Assembly (NCBI GenBank): GCA_958419975.1
Contig: CATZIG010000085.1
Span: 1-8,093 of the forward strand
DNA from: an uncultured Collinsella sp.
GTDB taxonomy: Bacteria; Actinomycetota; Coriobacteriia; Coriobacteriales; Coriobacteriaceae
Direction: 5' to 3'
DNA length: 8,093 bases
The position numbers and the translations under genes were made by a program. Shown in pieces: positions 1 to 4,551 of this stretch (within the stretch, counting starts at the first letter, position 1; each line of letters starts with the position of its first letter). Below the pieces are notes generated by a model, which worked only from the letters and a program-made list of their open reading frames with translations, was not told the DNA's origin and ran no database searches.

Positions 1-10
1 CCCATATAAG

Positions 11-29
11 GGCTCGGCTTTGCCGAGCC
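11..29. other. Small perfect hairpin at the window edge
   Basis: GGCTCGGC (11-18) and GCCGAGCC (22-29) form an 8-bp stem around a TTT loop. No T-run follows on the plus strand and no A-run precedes it, so a classical intrinsic terminator is not well supported. It could be the 3' end structure of a gene lying left of the window. Only the symmetry is directly visible. Confidence 0.5.
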
Positions 30-89
30 ACCAAATTTGCATCAGCCCCAGAACATGTTCGAGAACTGTGTCTGAAGTACGTATGTGCA

Positions 90-214
90 GGCCCCGAATC
101 GGTGTTGCCTCCCGGCGCATTCCGCAGGGGGAGCGATATTTTGCAGCACGAAGTGCGAAGCAAAATATCGCTCATGCCCGAGGCCGCGCCGGGAGGCAAC
201 ACCGATTCGGGGCC
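90..214. repeat. Long inverted repeat LIR1, nested hairpin, upstream of tRNA-Leu
   Basis: A perfect 29-bp inverted repeat has arms at 90-118 and 186-214. Inside it is a second perfect 14-bp stem (131-144 with 160-173), and inside that a 4-bp GCAC/GTGC stem (146-149 with 153-156) capped by a GAA loop. The two 12-base segments between the outer and inner stems pair poorly. The element closes with GGCC at both ends and occupies 125 bases. It has no flanking T-run, no transposase gene and no obvious target duplication. It lies about 60 bases upstream of the tRNA-Leu promoter, in a region with no credible gene. It resembles the two elements between nrdD and nrdG in architecture but not in arm sequence. 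Function unknown. Confidence 0.9.
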
Positions 215-254
215 GAACATATAGATCTACCAGCGCATTTACAAATTCGTAAAC

Positions 255-301
255 TTTTTTGAAAAAAGTGCTTGCACAGTTCTCGAATCATAGGTTATTA
301 T
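255..301 (+). promoter_or_regulatory. Promoter of tRNA-Leu
   Basis: A T6-G-A6 block (255-267) precedes a candidate -35 TTGCAC (272-277). After an 18-base spacer comes a -10 TATTAT (296-301), which matches TATAAT at 5 of 6 positions. The A/T-rich block sits where an UP-type element would contact RNA polymerase alpha subunits. The same block, with the same spacing to TTGC, occurs before tRNA-Gly at 3729-3749, which supports this being the working promoter. Transcription would begin near 308, leaving a leader of about 50 bases before the tRNA. Confidence 0.7.
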
Positions 302-358
302 CTTCCTCGTTGAACGCGCGGGTCCAACAAAACGAACCGTGAATCAACAACATAGCAT

Positions 359-448
359 GTCGGAGTGGCGGAATTGGCAGACGCGCTAGCTTGAGGTGCT
401 AGTGACCGCTTTTTGGTCATGCGGGTTCAAGTCCCGCCTCCGACACCA
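359..448 (+). tRNA. tRNA-Leu (anticodon GAG)
   Basis: The acceptor stem GTCGGAG (359-365) pairs with CTCCGAC (438-444), followed by discriminator A445 and an encoded CCA (446-448). The anticodon stem CTAGC/GCTAG (386-390 with 398-402) encloses the loop TTGAGGT with anticodon GAG at 393-395, reading CUC and CUU leucine codons. A long variable arm with a TGACC/GGTCA stem marks it as a class II tRNA, as expected for leucine. The T arm is GCGGG-TTCAAGT-CCCGC. It has its own promoter upstream and a terminator 12 bases downstream, so it looks like a single-gene unit. Confidence 0.97.
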
Positions 449-459
449 TCGCATTTGAG

Positions 460-481
460 AAGCCTCTTCGGAGGCTTTTTT
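460..481 (+). terminator. Intrinsic terminator of tRNA-Leu
   Basis: AAGCCTC (460-466) pairs with GAGGCTT (471-477) around a TTCG tetraloop (467-470), and the T-run extends to 481. This is a textbook Rho-independent terminator. It ends only 26 bases before the start codon of the phosphatase gene, leaving no room for a separate promoter between them. Confidence 0.92.
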
Positions 482-507
482 GTTACCGATAGACGGCGGG
501 GTCCACG

Positions 508-2853
508 ATGGAAACGCTTGAACACAACGAGTGGGCAGACGTTGCCCAACTAGTCGAGATCACGAGCGATGCTGTCATCATCTGCGAGCTCGACGGAACC
601 ATTCTGCATGTGAATAATCGCTTACTTGGTTTGATGTGCGAGGAACGCGCCGACGTCATTGGTGGAGATGTTAAAGACGTCCTGTACTCGTCCGCTTTTG
701 AACGTGCGACGGAACATCGTCTGCCATTTGAAACTGATGGCTCCGAGAACGAATTGATGCTCAAGCTGAGTGACGGCTCCTTTATCCCCGTCTTGGTTCG
801 TGCAGGCTCCGTAACGCCTCCACGCATCTTTGGGCGCCGCGCGCCACGTGTCCTGGTGGCGCTCCATAGCATCGAAGAACAGTATTCGCACGACCGTCAG
901 CTCAAGCGTGCTCTTTCGGAGCTTAGAGTGGCTAACAAGCGCCTCTCTGGCACGCTCTCGGTCATTATGAGTACCGTGGGCTCCGATGAGCTGCCCAGCC
1001 TACTTGATACCGTTTTGAACCAGCTTGTAGGAACGCTCGATGCTTCGGGTGCTGCTATCTATTTTTCTGAGAGCGGCGGTTTTAAACTTCGCGGTGTTTC
1101 CAAGGAGCTGTACGACAGCTACCTGCCTGAGTTTTTGCCGTATGGCGCTGGCATTCCGACGTATGTTCTTCGTGAGTCGCGTGCCTGTCGCTTGTCGATT
1201 CAACAGGACCTTAAGGGTGATAAGGCCGCCTCCGGTATGTTTATGGACCTGGACAATCGTTCTAAGCACCTGTTGCGTATGCAGGATATGCCTCCGTACC
1301 GCAGCGAGATCTGTCTTCCCGTTTTTTACGGTACGCAGATCCTTGGCGTGCTGGAAGTTGGTTGGAAACGCCCTCAGGCACCGCTTGCCTATGACGTTAA
1401 TGTGCTCGAGGTCATTTGCGATTACCTGTCTATCCAGCTGGTCGGCATGGCATCGAGCCTTCGCTCCCGTCGCACGGCCGAGCTTGGCCGCTCGCTCAAT
1501 GTCTTGCGTGATGAGTTGTTTACCTTTCTAGACGATTCTGCCGCGGCTACCCAGGCGGTATCGTCCGAGATCTGCAATATGCTTAACTGCCATTTTTGCC
1601 CTGTTGAGTATGACGCCAGTCTGGATTCCTACGTCATAGATTTTGAAGGCGGCAGTCGCGTTGCCTTGCCGGACGACCCTGAGAAGCTTTTCTTTTCCAC
1701 GACGGCGCCAGCGGCACGTCTGGGGGCTGGCCCTGATGGCTTTGAGGCATCTGTTTTGGGCGGTACGAGTGCCGAGGACCTTAAACACGTTCATATAACT
1801 CGCGTTGACGAATCGATGCCTATGGGAGGCTGGCTTAGGGCGCATGGTCTGCCTTGTCAAGGTCTCTACGTCGACTCCGGCATCGAGGCGGGGCGCCCGC
1901 GCTCTGAGGGTGATGGCAAGCACAGTAACGACGCGATTGTTCCTGCTTCTGTTGCGAAGAGCCCGACGACGCGCGCGCTGCTGCTTCGTGATGGTAGCCA
2001 AGAGCCGATTGATGACCTTGAATATGACTACTTGGTGCACTTGGCGCATGACTTTGAACTGATCTACGAAGGCGAATCTCAAAAGCGCGAGGAGCGCCAT
2101 ATCGCTCAGACCCTCCAGATCGGCATGAGAAATTCCCTGGGGGATGTTCCGGGTATCGCAACCGATTCGGTGTACCTGTCGGCCACGAACTCGGCGTTGG
2201 TCGGCGGCGATTTCTATACGCTCATCCGACTTCCCGACGACTGCGCCGTCATGATTTTGGGTGATGTGTCTGGCAAAGGCATTGAGGCCGCATCGATGTC
2301 CGCGCTCGTCAAGACGGCCCTGACGGCATATGCCTGGGAGGGCGCTGGCCCGGCCCGCATGGCACGCTCCCTTAACAGCATGCTCATGGGCTTTTCGAGG
2401 GTCGAGACGTTCGTGACGGCCTTTATCGCCAAGATTGACCTTAAAGCCGGACGCGCAACGTATTGTTCGGCGGGCCATCCTCCGACCATGGTCATTAGGC
2501 CAGAGTCGATGCCGCTGGGTGGCGGCGAGGCCCGTGGGGGAGAGGTCGAGCTGCTTGGATGCCAATCGGGCGTAATCGGTGCCTTTGAGAGCATGGTGTA
2601 CGAGACAGGCGTGTTTACGTTCGCTCCCGGCGACATGCTCTTCATGTATACGGACGGAACGATTGAGGCCCGCGACCGCACCGGAGCGTTCTTTGGTGAG
2701 CAGCGCCTTCGTGACCTTCTGCTCTCTGTCTCGGGTGAGGGCGTATCGGGAATCTGCGGCAAGGTCTTGGGCGAGCTTGACCGATTTACCGAATCGGCGC
2801 TGGACGATGACATTGCATTGGTGTCCCTTGAGTTTTTACGGGGCCGGTCCTAA
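508..2853 (+). CDS. RsbU-like PP2C (SpoIIE-family) serine phosphatase with PAS and GAF sensor domains
   Basis: This 781-aa soluble protein is predicted to remove phosphate from a phosphoserine on an anti-sigma-factor antagonist (STAS) protein. A PAS-like domain (about residues 10-80, with ICELDGTILHVN) is followed by a helical linker (about 128-155), a GAF domain (about 162-312), and a second, diverged GAF-like region (about 325-520). A short helix (RHIAQTLQ, 530-537) of the type that joins sensors to phosphatases leads into the catalytic domain (about 540-778). Metal-binding and catalytic motifs are intact: VGGDFY (565-570), GDVSGKG (585-591), SAGHPP (654-659), YTDG (714-717) and DDD (766-768). 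No transmembrane segment or signal peptide is visible, so it should sense a cytoplasmic cue. The ATG at 508 follows a weak GGCGGGG ribosome site at 495-501. The next gene, 81 bases on, encodes a STAS-kinase fusion, its likely partner. The ligand of the sensors is not predictable. Confidence 0.88.
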   Translation: METLEHNEWADVAQLVEITSDAVIICELDGTILHVNNRLLGLMCEERADVIGGDVKDVLYSSAFERATEHRLPFETDGSENELMLKLSDGSFIPVLVRAGSVTPPRIFGRRAPRVLVALHSIEEQYSHDRQLKRALSELRVANKRLSGTLSVIMSTVGSDELPSLLDTVLNQLVGTLDASGAAIYFSESGGFKLRGVSKELYDSYLPEFLPYGAGIPTYVLRESRACRLSIQQDLKGDKAASGMFMDLDNRSKHLLRMQDMPPYRSEICLPVFYGTQILGVLEVGWKRPQAPLAYDVNVLEVICDYLSIQLVGMASSLRSRRTAELGRSLNVLRDELFTFLDDSAAATQAVSSEICNMLNCHFCPVEYDASLDSYVIDFEGGSRVALPDDPEKLFFSTTAPAARLGAGPDGFEASVLGGTSAEDLKHVHITRVDESMPMGGWLRAHGLPCQGLYVDSGIEAGRPRSEGDGKHSNDAIVPASVAKSPTTRALLLRDGSQEPIDDLEYDYLVHLAHDFELIYEGESQKREERHIAQTLQIGMRNSLGDVPGIATDSVYLSATNSALVGGDFYTLIRLPDDCAVMILGDVSGKGIEAASMSALVKTALTAYAWEGAGPARMARSLNSMLMGFSRVETFVTAFIAKIDLKAGRATYCSAGHPPTMVIRPESMPLGGGEARGGEVELLGCQSGVIGAFESMVYETGVFTFAPGDMLFMYTDGTIEARDRTGAFFGEQRLRDLLLSVSGEGVSGICGKVLGELDRFTESALDDDIALVSLEFLRGRS

Positions 2854-2857
2854 ACAG

Positions 2858-2891
2858 CGACGCTGGGCGCGTCGAATCCGCACGGTTGCGG
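2858..2891 (+). other. Two small hairpins between phosphatase and STAS-kinase genes
   Basis: CGACGC/GCGTCG (2858-2863 with 2869-2874, 5-base loop) is followed by CCGCA/TGCGG (2878-2882 with 2887-2891, 4-base loop). No T-run follows, so they are not intrinsic terminators. They may tune messenger stability or translation between the two genes, but in GC-rich DNA short stems like these also arise by chance. Confidence 0.35.
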
Positions 2892-2934
2892 AAACGCATG
2901 CATCGAACAAGCTCTTTTGGGGAACCATGGTCGT

Positions 2935-3681
2935 ATGAATGAGTGGAATGACATAGCGGTTTTGACGCCACCAGGCGATATCGACATCGCCACGGTGCCT
3001 GCGCTGCGTCGGCGGTTGGATGCTTTGATTGGCCGCGGCGTGCGTCGTGTCGTCATCAACTGTCAGGCTGTTAGCTTTATCGATTCGACGGGCTTGGCAT
3101 TCCTGCTTACGCGCGCTCGTGAGCTCATGAGGCGAGAAGGCCTGCTTTCGCTCGTCAATGCATCAGGTGAAGTTGTTCGCTTTTTGGAGATTGCTCGTCT
3201 TGTCGATATCCTTCATGTCGCGGGGCCGGCACGGGAGTCTATTCCCGCCATTCCGGTGGGGGAGCTGCCTCGCTGGAGTAAGAGCGTCGAGGTCCGTCAG
3301 GGTATCGAGAATCTTCCATACTACCGACATCGCATCGCCGAACTCCTTGAATCGCTCCCGTTGCGCCGTGACGAGCGCTACGATGTCGCATTGGCGTCGG
3401 GGGAGGCGCTGGGTAATGCCTATGACCATGCGGGCGGTATCGGGTGCGTCCTGACGGTTCAGGCCTATGGCGATCGCGTTGTGGTTGAGGTGCTTGATCG
3501 AGGTGCCGGCTATTCTATCGATGAAACGAGCGAACCGGTCGCATCCGAGGAACGCGGCCGTGGCATCAAGCTTATGCGTATGCTCGTCGATAACGTGGAG
3601 GTTGCTCGTCGTACGGACGGCGCCGGCACGCGCGTGCAGATGGTGAAGCTGTTTAGCGGAGCACTGGAATCGTGTGCCTAG
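2935..3681 (+). CDS. STAS-GHKL kinase fusion (RsbV-like antagonist joined to RsbW-like anti-sigma kinase)
   Basis: This 248-aa cytoplasmic protein combines two roles that are usually on separate chains. Residues 1 to about 100 form a STAS domain with FIDSTGL (48-54). Ser51 matches the serine phosphorylated in RsbV/SpoIIAA antagonists. Residues about 120-245 form a GHKL ATPase domain: N box with E157, N161 and H165, G1 box DRGAG (188-192), and G2 box ERGRG (206-210), as in RsbW/SpoIIAB. By family knowledge the kinase half would bind a sigma factor or other partner and phosphorylate the STAS serine, and the upstream phosphatase would reverse this. The ATG at 2935 is preferred: GGGG at 2919-2922 can act as a distant ribosome site. 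An in-frame TTG at 2917 would add six residues but has no ribosome site. No sigma factor gene adjoins it, so its target is unknown. Confidence 0.85.
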   Translation: MNEWNDIAVLTPPGDIDIATVPALRRRLDALIGRGVRRVVINCQAVSFIDSTGLAFLLTRARELMRREGLLSLVNASGEVVRFLEIARLVDILHVAGPARESIPAIPVGELPRWSKSVEVRQGIENLPYYRHRIAELLESLPLRRDERYDVALASGEALGNAYDHAGGIGCVLTVQAYGDRVVVEVLDRGAGYSIDETSEPVASEERGRGIKLMRMLVDNVEVARRTDGAGTRVQMVKLFSGALESCA

Positions 3682-3728
3682 CCAATCGCTTTAGCGCGTT
3701 TAGCTACTAAGAACATGCGGCAGACAAG

Positions 3729-3774
3729 TTTTTTGAAAAAAGTACTTGCGTCTTTTGGACAACTCGCGTAAATT
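3729..3774 (+). promoter_or_regulatory. Promoter of the tRNA-Gly/tRNA-Val unit
   Basis: A T6-G-A6 block (3729-3741) is followed by candidate -35 TTGCGT (3746-3751) and, after 17 bases, -10 TAAATT (3769-3774). A slightly later TAATAAT run (3774-3780) is an alternative -10, though close to the tRNA start. The block and its distance to TTGC repeat those of the tRNA-Leu promoter with a single base difference over 21 positions. No intrinsic terminator lies between the STAS-kinase gene and this promoter, so some read-through from upstream is possible. Confidence 0.65.
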
Positions 3775-3786
3775 AATAATCCGCAA

Positions 3787-3862
3787 GCGGACATGGCTCA
3801 GTTGGTAGAGCACAACCTTGCCAAGGTTGGGGTCGCGGGTTCGAGCCCCGTTGTCCGCTCCA
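3787..3862 (+). tRNA. tRNA-Gly (anticodon GCC)
   Basis: The acceptor stem GCGGACA (3787-3793) pairs with TGTCCGC (3852-3858), followed by discriminator T3859 and an encoded CCA (3860-3862). The anticodon stem CAACC/GGTTG (3813-3817 with 3825-3829) encloses TTGCCAA with anticodon GCC at 3820-3822. The T arm is GCGGG-TTCGAGC-CCCGT, with one G-T pair. It reads GGC and GGU. The next tRNA begins three bases later, so the two are co-transcribed. Confidence 0.97.
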
Positions 3863-3865
3863 TTT

Positions 3866-3940
3866 GGGCGTTTAGCTCAGGGGGAGAGCGCTTCCCTGAC
3901 ACGGAAGAGGTCAGAAGTTCAAATCTTCTAACGCCCACCA
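3866..3940 (+). tRNA. tRNA-Val (anticodon GAC)
   Basis: The acceptor stem GGGCGTT (3866-3872) pairs with AACGCCC (3930-3936), followed by discriminator A3937 and an encoded CCA (3938-3940). The anticodon stem CTTCC/GGAAG (3891-3895 with 3903-3907) encloses CTGACAC with anticodon GAC at 3898-3900, reading GUC and GUU. The T loop is TTCAAAT with an AGAAG/CTTCT stem. It is the second gene of a two-tRNA transcript and is followed at once by a strong terminator. Confidence 0.96.
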
Positions 3941-3948
3941 AATGTTCG

Positions 3949-3985
3949 CAGCTCAGAGGCTATGTCCTCTGAGCTGTTTTGTTTT
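3949..3985 (+). terminator. Intrinsic terminator of the tRNA-Gly/tRNA-Val unit
   Basis: A perfect 11-bp stem (3949-3959 with 3966-3976) with a 6-base loop is followed by TTTTGTTTT (3977-3985). It lies 8 bases after the tRNA-Val CCA end and should end the transcript efficiently. Confidence 0.95.
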
Positions 3986-4279
3986 GCTACCAAGCACGCC
4001 GTCAAATATGCCAGCAAATATTGATCCAAGGTCCCCGTAGAGGTGCCGGCAGGTTGCATACGTCCTGGCCGACCGTGACCGCAACATGTTGGTCAAGCAT
4101 AATCTTTTGGATTCTTTTGGCGTGAGCGGCTTGGTTTTGGTAGGATTTGTCAGCGGCTTGACTAAGGGGGTTTTATAACTGCCATGCAGGTAGCCGTGTT
4201 GGTAACGTTTTACCGACTTGCCAAGAACCCCTCATAATTAATGCGTCTGCAAAATGACTAATTGCTTTGACCTGCTGAA
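3986..4279. other. Noncoding spacer between tRNA terminator and the nrdD promoter region
   Basis: No open frame here has a ribosome site or a recognisable product. Visible items are minor: TCTTTTGG twice in tandem with a 10-base period (4103-4110, 4113-4120), AGCGGCTTG twice (4125-4133, 4152-4160), and a branched fold at 4166-4231 listed separately. Base composition is less GC-rich than in the flanking genes, as expected for regulatory or relict intergenic DNA. I see no mobile element or attachment site. Confidence 0.6.
4166..4231 (+). other. Possible branched RNA fold upstream of nrdD
   Basis: GGGGTT (4167-4172) can pair with AACCCC (4226-4231) and encloses two hairpins. One is CTGC/GCAG (4179-4182 with 4186-4189). 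The other is an 8-bp stem 4198-4205 with 4210-4217, with one G-U pair and a CGTT loop. This would be a three-way junction. It lies upstream of the best nrdD promoter, so it would not be part of that messenger. No clear promoter of its own is visible. It could be a small RNA, a protein site, or chance. Confidence 0.25.
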
Positions 4280-4295
4280 ACACTATATGTTGTGT
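4280..4295. promoter_or_regulatory. NrdR box upstream of nrdD
   Basis: ACACTATATGTTGTGT matches the known NrdR-box pattern (acaCwAtATaTwGtgt) at 15 of 16 positions; the only departure is G at position 10. NrdR is a zinc-finger/ATP-cone repressor that shuts off ribonucleotide reductase genes when (d)ATP is bound. The box directly abuts the candidate -35, and the first downstream gene is nrdD, so the context fits. NrdR sites usually come in pairs about three helical turns apart. A clear second copy is not seen; the ATATAG region at 4319-4324 is at most a weak half. Confidence 0.85.
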
Positions 4296-4325
4296 TTGAC
4301 CTAAAAAAAGAATACAGGATATAGA
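4296..4325 (+). promoter_or_regulatory. nrdD: Candidate nrdD promoter
   Basis: The -35 TTGACC (4296-4301) matches TTGACA at 5 of 6 positions. The -10 TATAGA (4320-4325) lies 18 bases on and matches TATAAT at 4 of 6. The NrdR box touches the -35, placing the repressor over the polymerase site. TATGAT at 4339-4344 is an alternative -10 but lacks a plausible -35. Start of transcription would be near 4332. Confidence 0.55.
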
Positions 4326-4346
4326 TGCCTCTTTGTCGTATGATAG

Positions 4347-4430
4347 ATGGCGGACAGAGAACGAGGACCTTATTCGCCCCATTTGGATGGATCTTCGAGC
4401 CCCTTGATTGGCTGCGAGGATTGTCCGCAT
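4347..4430 (+). other. Structured segment in the nrdD 5' leader
   Basis: Bases 4347-4356 pair with 4422-4430 in a nine-base-pair stem with one bulged G, enclosing about 65 bases that can form smaller hairpins. It would lie near the 5' end of an nrdD leader of roughly 220 bases, much longer than needed for translation. That raises the possibility of RNA-level control such as a riboswitch or protein-binding leader. It lacks the consensus elements I know for cobalamin, purine, tetrahydrofolate or T-box leaders. Confidence 0.35.
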
Positions 4431-4551
4431 GAGGGCCTATGGTTTTCGAAAACACAGATTGCGCGACGGCGCCGCAAGACAGGGGCAAGCCCTGCCGGGC
4501 ATCGTTTGGCTCTGAAGCGCAATACGATTTCGACGCGAAAGAGGCAAGAGG

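Noticed and set aside
51..60. GAACATGTTC palindrome as a LexA/SOS box
   Set aside because: Gram-positive LexA sites have four bases between GAAC and GTTC; here there are two, and no SOS gene is near.
90..214. LIR1 as a retron or diversity-generating-element RNA, or a MITE
   Set aside because: No reverse transcriptase or transposase gene is in the window, no target duplication is visible, and the three elements do not share arm sequences as copies of one mobile element would.
20..262. 80-codon plus-strand open frame across LIR1
   Set aside because: Starts in the edge hairpin, reads through the palindrome, has no ribosome site and runs into the tRNA promoter.
1528..2565. 345-codon minus-strand open frame inside the phosphatase gene
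   Set aside because: Arg-rich, motif-free translation lying opposite conserved phosphatase motifs; antisense shadow.
3787..3940. tRNA cluster as a prophage or island attachment site
   Set aside because: No integrase and no repeated tRNA 3' end were found in the flanking sequence; the tRNAs are followed directly by their terminator.
4312..4327. Second NrdR box over the -10
   Set aside because: Only the central ATATA core fits, the outer halves do not, and the spacing (34 bases) is slightly off the usual 31-32.
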